From CAZCTO01 sp964501725 (GTDB lineage: Bacteria > Bacillota > Clostridia > Saccharofermentanales > Saccharofermentanaceae): 64,000 nt of DNA. The DNA lies in contig CAZCTO010000007.1 of assembly GCA_964501725.1 (NCBI GenBank), positions 1 to 64,000 of the forward strand. The letters run 5' to 3'. Positions 1 to 9,390 of this stretch are shown here, piece by piece. The notes beneath the pieces are model-generated. The model was not told the DNA's origin. It did not search any database and saw nothing but the letters and a program-made list of their open reading frames with translations. How positions within the stretch are numbered: the stretch's first letter is position 1; the number at the start of each line of letters is the position of its first letter. Made by a program: the position numbers and the translations under genes.

Positions 1-156
1 GATTCATGTCCAATATTTGGGGTGCAGTACATTTTGATTGATTTAGGCTGTATTTTTTCGTTCCGACGTTTCCGCCGCTTCCGAACTGGTAAGCTAAACC
101 TGGATCCAGTGATTCAGTGGTATAAACACAACAAATTTGCTTATCGCATGTATTAG
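1..156 (+). CDS. possible C-terminal end of an unrecognised protein, cut by the window edge
   Basis: Frame 1 is open from the first base to a TAG at 154-156, giving 51 residues with an Arg/Phe-rich stretch and an aromatic, basic tail ending WYKHNKFAYRMY. It would converge on leuS. I do not recognise a family, and a 51-codon open frame can occur by chance. The 140 bases that follow hold only a weak A/T hairpin (218-235) and no convincing terminator. Confidence 0.22.
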   Translation, partial: DSCPIFGVQYILIDLGCIFSFRRFRRFRTGKLNLDPVIQWYKHNKFAYRMY

Positions 157-296
157 GATGCGCTTCTCAGAAATGGCCTCAAAAAGAGTTGCATCTTAAC
201 TACTATTTTTATGCGCTCAAAAGGGCAGACTTTTGTAAAGCATTTTGGTGCATTCCGTTTTGAGAGAGCCCATTTTAGTAATGTTTTTTTCGCCTT

Positions 297-2771
297 CTAT
301 TTCGCAACAATGTTAGCCAAGCGCCCCTTCACATAAATGAATTTGACGATCGTCCTTCCGTCGAGCGCATCCGGTAAGCGCTGATCGCCGCGGACGAGCG
401 CTTCGACATCCTCTGCAGAAAGGTTTGTGTCAATGTCAAGGCGGAATTTCACGGCGCCGTTAATCTGGACGGCAATTTCGATGGTGTCCAGTACGAGCGC
501 GGACGGATCAAACTGCGGCCAGGGCTGATTGAAAATCGAATAGGCGTTCCCGAATTTCTCCCACATCTCCTCGCAGAAATGCGGCGCGAAAGGCGCATAA
601 AGAAGCAGCAATTTTTCGCATGCCGCGCGGAGCAGAGAAGGCTTCATATCCGCCGATCCCTGATACTTTCCGAGGGCGTTCAGGAATTCCATCAACCTTG
701 CAATCGATGTGTTGAATTGAAAACGGTCTGTGTCGTGTGTCACGGACTTAATGGTGTAATTCTGAGAATAAAGCAACGCTTTGTCATCGGCTGTGAGAGC
801 GCCTCCCACGGTCTTGCTGTCGCGGATCGTCGCAACATCTTCCATCAGACGCTCAATTCGTCCGGTAAATTTGGCGATTGCCTGAAGACCTCCGTCGCTC
901 CACGGACCGCCGTCCGTATAGGCAAAACCAAAACCCAGATAAGTGCGGAAGACATCCGAGCCGTACTTTTTCACGTATTGGTCGGGCGCGACGGTGTTGC
1001 CCTTGCTTTTGGACATCCGGTTTCCGTCCGGTCCGAGAATAATTCCCTGATGTACAAGTGACTTGAAAGGCTCATCAAAATCAAGCAGACCGATATCGCG
1101 CAGTGCTTTAGTGATGAACCGGGCATAAAGGAGATGCATCGCGGCATGCTCCGAACCGCCGACGTATTTATCGACCGGGCAGAACCGGTTGATTATGGCT
1201 GAGTCGAATGGGGCATGGCTGTTCTTGTTGTCCGGATAGCGGAACTGGTACCAGGAGGAGTCCACAAAAGTATCCATGGTATCCGGATCGCGTTTCGCGG
1301 GTCCGCCGCACGCGGGGCAGGGCGTATTCATGAAGGAATCACATTTGGCCAGCGGCGATTCGCCGTCCGGACGGAATTCCACGTCATAAGGCAAAAGCAC
1401 CGGCAGCTGATCATCCGGTACCGGAACGATGCCGCAATTTTCACAATGAATAATCGGGATGGGCGTTCCCCAGTAACGCTGTCGGGAGATCAGCCAATCG
1501 CGCAGGCGATAGTTAATTTTGCGTTCGGCCATTCCGGCAGGCGAAAGCTTTTGCAAAATAGCCTCGACGGAGTCCTTGAAATTCAGCCCTGAGAATTCGC
1601 CGGAATCGACGAGTATGCCTTTATCCGTAAAGGGAAGTTCATCCTTGGCGTCCGGTGATGAGGCAATGACGCGGATGATGTCCAGTCCGAATTTTCCGGC
1701 AAACTCAAAGTCCCGCTCGTCATGCGCGGGAACCGCCATAACAATACCCGTGCCGTAACCGGCGATGACATAATCGGAAGCCCATATCGGAACCTTCTTC
1801 CCGGAGATCGGATGAATTGCATACGAACCGGTAAAAACACCGGTCTTTTCGCGCGTCGTTGACATGCGGTCGATGTCGCTTGCCTTCCTTGTAAAGTCCT
1901 GATACCGAAGAACGTCGTCACGGCATGCATCCGTAGTCAAAAGATTACAAAGTTCGGATTCCGGTGCAACGACGACATAGGTGACACCCATCAGCGTGTC
2001 CGCGCGGGTCGTAAAGACGTCCAGCTTAAGCGGAGAGCCGTCTTCCGCAAGAAGAGGACTTCCGTCCTTTTCACAAAGGAAAGAGACCTGCGTGCCCTCG
2101 GAGCGGCCGATCCAGTTAGTCTGTATTTTTTTTGTCTTCTCCGGCCAGTCCAAATCGGGCAGGCAGTCCAGAAGTTCCTGTGCGTACTTGGTAATCGCGA
2201 AAAACCATTGCGTCATATTCTTGCGGATCACGTCCGAAGAGCAACGTTCGCATGTGCCGTCGATAACCTGTTCGTTGGCAAGCACGGTACTGCATTTCGG
2301 ACACCAGTTGACCGGTGCGTTCTTGCGATAGGCAAGACCTTTCTCGAGGAGACGCAGGAAGATCCACTGATTCCAATGGTAATAGTCCGGCATGCAGGTT
2401 GCCAGTTCGTAATCCCAGTCGTATGTCGCGCCGAGCTCCCGAAGCTGCTTTTCCATAGTCTTTATGTTGGACAGCGTAGAATCCTGCGGATGAATGCCGG
2501 TCTTGATCGCGTAATTCTCGGCGGGAAGGCCAAATGCGTCAAATCCCATCGGATGAAAAACATTATAACCCTGCATGCGCTTCATGCGAGCCCAGGTATC
2601 CGTGAGCGCGTAGTTATACCAGTGACCGAGGTGCAGATTCGCGCCGGAAGGGTAGGAGAACATCTCCAGACAATAAAGCTTTTCTTTATTGCTCCCGGGA
2701 TCATATTTATAGAGCCGGGTGTCTTCCCATCGCTTCTGCCACTTCTGATCGATTTCTGCCGAATATGCCAT
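297..2771 (-). CDS. leuS: leucyl-tRNA synthetase
   Basis: Cytoplasmic class Ia aminoacyl-tRNA synthetase that charges tRNA-Leu. The protein (824 aa) has the HIGH-type signature HLGH at about residues 47-50, a CP1 editing region in the first half, cysteine pairs of the zinc-binding insertions, and the KMSKS-type loop RMSKS near residue 585, followed by the anticodon-binding and C-terminal domains. The length is normal for bacterial LeuRS. An upstream in-frame ATG would add 13 residues, but the MAYSAEID start at 2771 is preferred because it follows GTGAGG at proper spacing and matches the family N-terminus. No T-box core motif was seen in the 200 bases upstream. It is transcribed alone, away from the TraX-like gene. 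Confidence 0.97.
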   Translation of the reverse strand: MAYSAEIDQKWQKRWEDTRLYKYDPGSNKEKLYCLEMFSYPSGANLHLGHWYNYALTDTWARMKRMQGYNVFHPMGFDAFGLPAENYAIKTGIHPQDSTLSNIKTMEKQLRELGATYDWDYELATCMPDYYHWNQWIFLRLLEKGLAYRKNAPVNWCPKCSTVLANEQVIDGTCERCSSDVIRKNMTQWFFAITKYAQELLDCLPDLDWPEKTKKIQTNWIGRSEGTQVSFLCEKDGSPLLAEDGSPLKLDVFTTRADTLMGVTYVVVAPESELCNLLTTDACRDDVLRYQDFTRKASDIDRMSTTREKTGVFTGSYAIHPISGKKVPIWASDYVIAGYGTGIVMAVPAHDERDFEFAGKFGLDIIRVIASSPDAKDELPFTDKGILVDSGEFSGLNFKDSVEAILQKLSPAGMAERKINYRLRDWLISRQRYWGTPIPIIHCENCGIVPVPDDQLPVLLPYDVEFRPDGESPLAKCDSFMNTPCPACGGPAKRDPDTMDTFVDSSWYQFRYPDNKNSHAPFDSAIINRFCPVDKYVGGSEHAAMHLLYARFITKALRDIGLLDFDEPFKSLVHQGIILGPDGNRMSKSKGNTVAPDQYVKKYGSDVFRTYLGFGFAYTDGGPWSDGGLQAIAKFTGRIERLMEDVATIRDSKTVGGALTADDKALLYSQNYTIKSVTHDTDRFQFNTSIARLMEFLNALGKYQGSADMKPSLLRAACEKLLLLYAPFAPHFCEEMWEKFGNAYSIFNQPWPQFDPSALVLDTIEIAVQINGAVKFRLDIDTNLSAEDVEALVRGDQRLPDALDGRTIVKFIYVKGRLANIVAK

Positions 2772-2975
2772 GCGGTTCGCCTCACTTACGTTTTTACAAA
2801 TTATATTCAAGAATTATAACAGAATGGACCGCCAAAATACACCAATAAGCACGTTTACGCACGTCTTTCGCTCGAAAAAGCATGCGGCTCGAATATTATC
2901 GGAGTGATATGCGCTTTTGGCGAAAAAGTGAGAACCTTTTATGAATCGTAACGATAACCCTGTGAAAGCAGTCCG

Positions 2976-3818
2976 CTATTTGAAAAAAAAGATGCGGATC
3001 AGCAGCAGGATCAGCAGGTGTAGCGGAAAATAAACATAGAATGAATATTGTATCAACCGTGACGGGCGCTTTTCCGGAGAAGGCAGGAAGCAAAGGAAAA
3101 TCGCCGCGATCGATGCTCCTCTGAGATCAAGCTCTCCCGTGCTCTGAAAGTTGATCAAAATAAATGCGAAATTCAAAATCAGGAAGCAAATAAAAGCGGC
3201 CACAGGCTTGCTGCCGGAAACCCATCTCTCGACGGAATAGAACATCAGCACCGTCAGAACACCGAAAAGTCCTGTCTCCATCGGGATGAATACCGGGAGC
3301 GTAATGCACAATACAATCAACGAAAGCGAAAGGATCTGCATAGTCACAAACGGCCATGGAGGGATTCGAAGTCCGATCGGGCGGGTGTTGCCGTCGTCTT
3401 CGCCGATTCTTACATCAAAGCGATCCGATCGGGTATCCGCGTTCGCATTGATCAGTCGCAGCGTAGCGATTTTTTCGGGCGGCTTTGAAATCAGTACTTC
3501 GATTCCATAAAGAATTCCGAACCCGAAAAGCAGCACATAAAGAGAGTTGAGCGGAATCGGAAACCAAACGGATCCCGCAAGCGGAAGAAACAGGCACAAA
3601 ATCACTTGAGTCAGCGATGCAAATAAGGCAAGGCGGAGAAAGTACTTCCCTGTATCACGCGTTCGAAGAAATCCAACAGCAAACTCATGCGCAAAAAGAG
3701 GCATTGCCATGCAACCGATCAGCCTGAAGAGAACATAGATATGAGAAGGAATCACGTCGCGATAATACATACCTACATGATCGAAGGTCATGAATACACA
3801 CGCGAGAATTTTCTTCAT
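2976..3818 (-). CDS. TraX-family membrane protein
   Basis: A hydrophobic protein of 280 aa with about eight predicted membrane segments. The N-terminus (MKKILACVFMTFDHVGMYY) carries the Asp-His pair inside the first membrane helix that is typical of the TraX family. TraX of the F plasmid acetylates pilin, and chromosomal Firmicute members are thought to be membrane acyltransferases of unknown substrate. A central hydrophilic loop (about residues 120-160) is Arg/Asp-rich. The start at 3818 follows GGTGAT; a longer frame beginning 15 codons earlier lacks a ribosome site. It is divergent from mreB and shares a 215-base promoter region with it. Confidence 0.82.
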   Translation of the reverse strand: MKKILACVFMTFDHVGMYYRDVIPSHIYVLFRLIGCMAMPLFAHEFAVGFLRTRDTGKYFLRLALFASLTQVILCLFLPLAGSVWFPIPLNSLYVLLFGFGILYGIEVLISKPPEKIATLRLINANADTRSDRFDVRIGEDDGNTRPIGLRIPPWPFVTMQILSLSLIVLCITLPVFIPMETGLFGVLTVLMFYSVERWVSGSKPVAAFICFLILNFAFILINFQSTGELDLRGASIAAIFLCFLPSPEKRPSRLIQYSFYVYFPLHLLILLLIRIFFFK

Positions 3819-3926
3819 TGTAATATCACCAAATGCTTGCCTAAGAGGCATTTCCCCCAACAATTGCGAAATAGAAGCTTCGTCATCGTATTATCAACTG
3901 AATGCTTGTTAATTCATTAGTTTCAA

Positions 3927-3955
3927 TTGAATCGACTTCTGTTTTATTGTATCAT
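3927..3955 (+). promoter_or_regulatory. candidate sigma-A promoter of mreB
   Basis: TTGAAT, 17 bases, then TATCAT; the mreB start codon is about 75 bases further on. The boxes and spacing fit a housekeeping promoter. This is inferred from consensus only. Confidence 0.5.
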
Positions 3956-4033
3956 TAACCATGCTGATTTGTATAAAGCTCATTATTTAATGCGCTTGTC
4001 GTTTTGAAATTGAATTGAACTAAGGAGATTATC

Positions 4034-5044
4034 ATGGGATTTGGCATGGACATCGGTATCGATTTGGGTACCAGCAGTGTTTTGATATATGCTCGGGGCA
4101 GAGGCGTTATTTTGAAGGAACCTTCAGTGGTCGCGGTAAACACAAAGACCGGTAAGGTCCTTGCCGTCGGCGAGAGCGCCAGCCTCATGCTTGGCAGAAC
4201 TCCGGGAGTCGTCGAGGCAATCCGCCCGCTGCGAGAAGGAGTTATTTCTGATTTCAAAGTAACCGAAGTAATGCTCAAAGCATTCATCGGTCGTGTTTGC
4301 CACGGATTACGTGCGACATACTTTAAGCCGACGATTGTTGTTTGTGTTCCGTCGGTGATTACGCCCGTCGAGCAGAAGGCAGTAGAAGATGCTTGCCGTC
4401 ACGCAGGTGCAAAGGATGTATTTCTGATTCGGGAACCCATTGCCGCGGCAATCGGCGCAGGTATCGACATTACCAAGGCCTGCGGGTCTATGATTGTTGA
4501 TATCGGCGGCGGAACGACCGACATCGCGGTCATTTCTCTTTGTGAACCGGTTGTGGATTTCTCACTCAAGGTGGCCGGAGATAAATTTGATGAGGCCATC
4601 GTAAAGCATGTAAGAAGAAAGCATAATGTATTAATCGGCGAGAAGACCGGAGAGGAATTGAAAATCCAGATCGGTTGTGCATATCCCCGTGAAGAAGAAG
4701 CGACTATGGATGTTCGCGGAAGAAACCTGATCACAGGTCTTCCCGCAACGGTTACCGTATCGTCAACGGAGATGCTGGAGGCGTTGGAAGAGCCGGTGGC
4801 GCAGATTTTTGAAGCGGTTCACTCGGTGCTTGAGAGAACTCCTCCTGAACTGATGGCGGATATCAGTCAGCGCGGTATTGTCATGACCGGCGGCGGTGCG
4901 TTGCTTTACGGCCTTGACAGAATGCTAGCCACGAAGATCGGTATTGATGTTTTTATTGCCGATGATGCGGTAAGCTGTGTTGCGATCGGCACCGGTAAGG
5001 CGCTCAATATGATGGATAAGTTTGCGGCATTAGGCGACGCATAA
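4034..5044 (+). CDS. mreB: rod shape-determining actin homologue MreB
   Basis: Bacterial actin that polymerises under the membrane and guides the elongation machinery for peptidoglycan. The 336-aa protein has the actin-fold ATP motifs: phosphate-1 loop DLGTSSV near residue 11, phosphate-2 loop DIGGGTTDIA near 155-165, and adenosine motif MTGGGALL near 285. The N-terminal MGFGMDIGIDLG is typical of MreB/Mbl. The ATG follows TAAGGAG. No mreC/mreD follow, so this is a stand-alone copy (MreB or Mbl paralogue); other copies may exist outside the window. A membrane-exporter operon follows 26 bases later and may be cotranscribed. Confidence 0.95.
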   Translation: MGFGMDIGIDLGTSSVLIYARGRGVILKEPSVVAVNTKTGKVLAVGESASLMLGRTPGVVEAIRPLREGVISDFKVTEVMLKAFIGRVCHGLRATYFKPTIVVCVPSVITPVEQKAVEDACRHAGAKDVFLIREPIAAAIGAGIDITKACGSMIVDIGGGTTDIAVISLCEPVVDFSLKVAGDKFDEAIVKHVRRKHNVLIGEKTGEELKIQIGCAYPREEEATMDVRGRNLITGLPATVTVSSTEMLEALEEPVAQIFEAVHSVLERTPPELMADISQRGIVMTGGGALLYGLDRMLATKIGIDVFIADDAVSCVAIGTGKALNMMDKFAALGDA

Positions 5045-5070
5045 ACTTCAGTCAGGTCAGCGAGGTTGGA

Positions 5071-5772
5071 ATGAGCTATATAGAGTTTCAGGGAGTCGGT
5101 AAGCACTACCGTATGGGTGAACTTGTCATCCCTGCTGCTGTGGATGTGTCTTTTAGTGTTGAAAAAGGCGAACTTGCGATAATATCCGGACCGAGTGGTG
5201 CCGGGAAAACTACAATACTGAATATTCTGGGTGGAATGGATAAATGTGATGAGGGCACCGTTGTTCTTGACGGGGCACTAATCAGTAAATTCAATCACAG
5301 GCAACTGACACGATATCGCCGCGAAGAAGTCGGATTTGTTTTTCAGTTTTATAATTTAATCCAGAACCTGACCGCGCTTGAAAATGTCGAACTTGCAACC
5401 GAAATCTGCCTTGAACCAATGAGCCCGGAGAAGGTGCTCAGCTGGGTCGGACTATCGGAACGCATGGATAATTTTCCGTCGCAGTTGTCCGGGGGCGAAC
5501 AGCAGCGCGTTGCCATCGCCCGCGCAGTAGCACGGAATCCGAAAATCCTGCTGTGCGACGAGCCGACCGGTGCGCTCGATGATGTGACCGGAAAGTCAAT
5601 ATTGAAGCTGCTTCAGGATATGAGCCGGCAGTCGGGGATGACCGTCATCATCATTACACACAATACCTCATTCACACCGATTGCCGACCGCGTCATATAC
5701 ATGAAAAGCGGGGGCGTTGTCCGGACTGTGCACAACCCGTCCCCGTCATCTGTTGATCAGATTGACTGGTAG
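5071..5772 (+). CDS. ABC transporter ATP-binding protein, LolD/MacB/SalX type
   Basis: Energy subunit (233 aa) of an FtsX-type transporter. Walker A is GPSGAGKT near residue 40, the signature is LSGGEQQRVAIARA near 140, Walker B is ILLCDEPTGALD, and the switch histidine lies in IITHNTSF. The GEQQR/TGALD wording is characteristic of the MacB/LolD/SalX group, whose members drive mechanotransmission or extrusion of peptides and lipids rather than import. It sits 5 bases upstream of the permease gene and is surely its partner. The start follows GAGGTTGGA. Confidence 0.93.
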   Translation: MSYIEFQGVGKHYRMGELVIPAAVDVSFSVEKGELAIISGPSGAGKTTILNILGGMDKCDEGTVVLDGALISKFNHRQLTRYRREEVGFVFQFYNLIQNLTALENVELATEICLEPMSPEKVLSWVGLSERMDNFPSQLSGGEQQRVAIARAVARNPKILLCDEPTGALDDVTGKSILKLLQDMSRQSGMTVIIITHNTSFTPIADRVIYMKSGGVVRTVHNPSPSSVDQIDW

Positions 5773-5777
5773 TAAAT

Positions 5778-8309
5778 ATGAAGCGAACGATGCGAAAAGA
5801 GTTTTTCCGGGTTATCTCCGGCAGCATAGGACGCTTCCTTTCCATATTTATCATGGTTGCGATTGGTTGCGGCTTTTATGCGGGTGTGAAATCAACCGGA
5901 AATGAGATGCGGTCCGGCGCAGACCGTTATTTTGATGGTTCGTCGCTGATGGATGGCCGGTTGACTTCTCCGCTTGGATTTAATGAGGACAGTGTCGAGG
6001 CTTTCTCTCATGCGGACGGAGTGAGTCTGGTGATGCCGGGATGCGAGATCGTTGCCGATTCATTGTTTTCCGGCGAGATCCGGACCATACGTGTGCAATC
6101 CATTTCTGCAGGAGATCATTATCCTTCACTTAACATCCCGACAATCGTTTCGGGCAGAATGCCGCAAAACGCAAATGAATGTGTAATTGATCATCGCGAT
6201 ATTAAGAACAAAAAATACGCTATCGGTGAGACGATTAACCTTCAAATTGAAGAAAATTCGGCTGAATCACTGCTGCTTAAGGAAGAGTCATTTACCATTG
6301 TCGGGTCAATCGATACACCGAGGTACCTTTCGGTTTCCTGGTCAGCAATGTCAATCGGGAGCAAGGAACCGGACTTCAATATATTTGTATCTATGGATGC
6401 GTTCAAGGGCGAATTATATTCGGATATTTATCTTATTTATAATGGAGCCCCGGAGGAATTCTCTTATTCGGATGAGTACAGCAGGATTACGGAAGCAGGC
6501 AGAAAAAGCGTCGAAAAAATGGCACGGCAATGGGGCGCGAACCGGTTATCTGAAATTGCATCCGCAATTCAAAGCGGAGAGGCAGAGTTCCCCGGTGAAC
6601 TGATCGCAGCATTTCAGGACTCCGGTGCCGAATCTTTTTACTATTATGACCGGGGAAGTATTCAGGGATATACATTATTTCACAGCGATACGAAACGGGT
6701 CGACGGACTTTCCGAGGTTTTTCCTGTCTTTTTCTTCCTGGTCTCTTCTCTGGTCTGTCTTACTACAATGACACGAATGGTGGATGAGGAGCGTCTGCAG
6801 ATCGGATCACTTAAAGCACTTGGTTATTCCAATACGGCGATTGCCTCCAAATACCTTCTTTATGCAGCATTGGCAAGCATCCTGGGTGGCTTTTTCGGGC
6901 TTGCCGTAGGATTCCAAGTTTTTCCCAGAACCATCTTTACTACATACCTGATCATGTATCGATTGCCGTCGATACATCCGATCTTTCATTTCGAATATGC
7001 ATGGTACACATTGCTCGTTTCGGTTGTGTTGACCCTTGCGGCAACACTTTACGCAATTATGTCGACACTCAGATCCGGTCCCGCCGAATTAATGCGCCCC
7101 AAACCTCCGAGAGGCGGGCAGCGGGTCTTTCTCGAACGGGTTTCGTTTGTATGGAAAAAGTTGAGTTTTACTCATAAGGTGACGATTCGAAACTTATTCC
7201 GCTACAAGAAGCGCTTTCTTATGACGACAATCGGAATTGCGGGGTGCACAGCGCTGATCCTAACCGGATTCGGACTGAAAGATTCCGTTAACGGCGTTGC
7301 CGATAAACAGTTTGATGATATTCTGGTTCACGACATGCGGGTATATTTGAGGACGCCGGTGATGGATCCGGAATCGGATTCCTCTGTTTCGGCACTCTCT
7401 TCCATGGCGGGTGTCAAAGAGATTCTGCCCGTTTATGCCGACTCGGTTGAAGTTTTTAACAAAGACGGCGAAGAAATCGACGCGTCATGCCTGTCCTGCG
7501 GTAATCCCGGCTTGTTTCAAGAATATTATAACCTGCGGCGGAGGACTAACGGTAAACCACTGAAGCTTCAGGAAGATCAGGTGATTATATCCGAAAAGTT
7601 GTCCTCTATTCTGGGTTTGGGCGAAGGCGATACGATTTTCGTTAAAGCTGAACACGGAGAAAAGATTTCGGTCAAAATATCCGGGATAGCTGAAAATTAT
7701 ATTGATCACTATGTATTTATCTCAGAAGAGCTCCTTTCGAAAATGACCGGCGAGGATCTTTTTGAAAATGTTGTTCTTCTGAAAACAGAGAAACTGACTG
7801 ACACGGAGCGGGATGAATTGAGAGATCTTATTCTTGCCACGCATGAATTCGCCGCAGTAGTGGATTATTCGCGTACCCGGACAGAGCTCTACAAGATTTT
7901 CTCCAGTCTGGATTATGTTGTTTTGGTCCTTACGATATCGGCATTTCTCCTTGCTGTAGTGGTTCTGTACAACCTGACGAACATTAACATCAAGGAAAGA
8001 ATCCGGGAGATTGCAACACTCAAAGTACTCGGTTTTTATGACGGAGAAGTATCTGCCTATGTATTCCGCGAAAATGCGCTTCTTACCATTATCGGCGCAG
8101 GATGTGGACTTCTGTTGGGCATTTTTATGCATCTTTTTGTGATCCGAACGGCAGAAGTCGACATGATTATGTTTGAGCGGCAGATTTCCCCGCTTAGCTT
8201 TATTCTTGCGTTTGCGCTCACTTGCGCTTTTTCCTTTGCTATTAATTTAATAATGCATTTTTACCTTAAACATGTGAAAATGGTTGAGTCGCTCAAATCT
8301 GTAGAGTAG
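5778..8309 (+). CDS. FtsX-like ABC permease
   Basis: Large permease (843 aa) with the duplicated FtsX layout: one N-terminal membrane helix (residues about 12-32), a large extracytoplasmic MacB-type domain (about 40-300), three helices (about 315-430), then a second half that repeats the pattern (helix near 480, periplasm-facing domain about 505-700, three helices about 715-835). The cytoplasmic motifs IGSLKALGYS and IATLKVLGFY in the two halves are the usual coupling elements. It works with the ATPase just upstream, probably as an exporter or a mechanotransmitting complex of unknown substrate. No regulator is adjacent. No terminator was seen downstream. Confidence 0.92.
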   Translation: MKRTMRKEFFRVISGSIGRFLSIFIMVAIGCGFYAGVKSTGNEMRSGADRYFDGSSLMDGRLTSPLGFNEDSVEAFSHADGVSLVMPGCEIVADSLFSGEIRTIRVQSISAGDHYPSLNIPTIVSGRMPQNANECVIDHRDIKNKKYAIGETINLQIEENSAESLLLKEESFTIVGSIDTPRYLSVSWSAMSIGSKEPDFNIFVSMDAFKGELYSDIYLIYNGAPEEFSYSDEYSRITEAGRKSVEKMARQWGANRLSEIASAIQSGEAEFPGELIAAFQDSGAESFYYYDRGSIQGYTLFHSDTKRVDGLSEVFPVFFFLVSSLVCLTTMTRMVDEERLQIGSLKALGYSNTAIASKYLLYAALASILGGFFGLAVGFQVFPRTIFTTYLIMYRLPSIHPIFHFEYAWYTLLVSVVLTLAATLYAIMSTLRSGPAELMRPKPPRGGQRVFLERVSFVWKKLSFTHKVTIRNLFRYKKRFLMTTIGIAGCTALILTGFGLKDSVNGVADKQFDDILVHDMRVYLRTPVMDPESDSSVSALSSMAGVKEILPVYADSVEVFNKDGEEIDASCLSCGNPGLFQEYYNLRRRTNGKPLKLQEDQVIISEKLSSILGLGEGDTIFVKAEHGEKISVKISGIAENYIDHYVFISEELLSKMTGEDLFENVVLLKTEKLTDTERDELRDLILATHEFAAVVDYSRTRTELYKIFSSLDYVVLVLTISAFLLAVVVLYNLTNINIKERIREIATLKVLGFYDGEVSAYVFRENALLTIIGAGCGLLLGIFMHLFVIRTAEVDMIMFERQISPLSFILAFALTCAFSFAINLIMHFYLKHVKMVESLKSVE

Positions 8310-8396
8310 AACGTGCGGAAGGTTTCTTGCAGGTGCTTTCGAAGTGTGGCAAAATGATGTGGAACATCGGCTCAAATTTTCCGGAGGTCTGGAGCT

Positions 8397-9143
8397 ATGA
8401 ATTCATTTTCGGCGTTTGATATTATTCGAACCAGCGACCTTGAGGAGAAAGAAATCAACTTTTTCGCCGGAAGTCACATGAATCATTACGTAACAGTGTT
8501 AATTTCTCCTGTCAATGGATCAGCAGAACTGTGTATTTGCTGCGCTGCGCTGAATCCAACCCAGAATACGGAGTTGAACGCCATTGTAAATATGCTTATT
8601 AAGGGATCCAAAGATACAGTGATTTATGACGACTTTTCCGTAGCCGTAACACTTGAAACGAAGCATGATTGGATCAACCGCTTGCATGCGATGATGGATA
8701 ATATATGTAAATACCTTGAATCACGCCGGATTCCGACCGCATGCCCGGCTTGCGGAAAAGTCGGAGAGCCTCTCAGCGTCGGAGATACAGGGAGAGGAAA
8801 GATTTACCTTTGCAGGGATTGTCTGGATGAAATGAATGATAATATTCTCAAGATGAGGGAAGCCGCAGAAAAAAACATGGATCAAATTACTTACTCAATC
8901 CGGCAAAACAGAATCATCAGGAATGATTTCGGACGGGGCATTCAGGGAGCTTTGCTGTGGGGCTTATTCGGTTTTTTCATCTGTGCTGCTGAATATGGGA
9001 TTCTGGCATCAATCGCGAAAATGCTCTATTTCTTAGTTTCGTATGAAGGGAAACAGTCATTGACGCTGGTTTATGTTGTTATGGCCTTTACTTTCATTTT
9101 TTGCGTGTTTTACGGATACCGAAAGTACTCAAGAACCGAATGA
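8397..9143 (+). CDS. unrecognised zinc-ribbon protein with two C-terminal membrane helices
   Basis: A 248-aa protein of no family I recognise. Residues 1-115 form a soluble, mixed alpha/beta-looking region. A CPAC...CRDC zinc-ribbon pair follows at about 119-143, then a short charged helix, and two hydrophobic segments at about 185-208 and 215-240, ending in a basic tail. The layout suggests a cytoplasmic zinc-finger domain tethered to the membrane. The ATG follows GGAGGTCTGGAGCT. It lies between the FtsX permease and rho, 87 bases after the former. Confidence 0.78.
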   Translation: MNSFSAFDIIRTSDLEEKEINFFAGSHMNHYVTVLISPVNGSAELCICCAALNPTQNTELNAIVNMLIKGSKDTVIYDDFSVAVTLETKHDWINRLHAMMDNICKYLESRRIPTACPACGKVGEPLSVGDTGRGKIYLCRDCLDEMNDNILKMREAAEKNMDQITYSIRQNRIIRNDFGRGIQGALLWGLFGFFICAAEYGILASIAKMLYFLVSYEGKQSLTLVYVVMAFTFIFCVFYGYRKYSRTE

Positions 9144-9148
9144 AATGA

Positions 9149-9178
9149 TTGACTTTGCATTGCCATGGGATTTATAAT
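9149..9178 (+). promoter_or_regulatory. candidate rho promoter, followed by a 200-base leader
   Basis: TTGACT, 18 bases, TATAAT. The transcript would carry a leader of about 205 bases before the rho start. rho is autoregulated by attenuation in its leader in several bacteria. I see no strong terminator in this leader, so any autoregulation is an inference. Confidence 0.45.
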
Positions 9179-9390
9179 GGCTACGATTCAATGCGGCATG
9201 TGCGAACGGACAATTGACTCCGGATAACAGCACTTGAGCGTTACATAGATTGTGAGTTTCCGTATTTGTTTTTCCAAAGAAGATTTTCAAAGTACAATAT
9301 GCGCTATTTTTTATGATCCGTCTGACACTGGTTTTGGTGTTTTACGCGCCTGTTTCCAATCAAATATCCAAATAGTGATTGAGGTAACCC

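Noticed and set aside
2772..2975. Possible T-box leader before leuS
   Set aside because: No AGGGTGG-type T-box core, no terminator and only about 200 bases available; nothing resembles the specifier domain.
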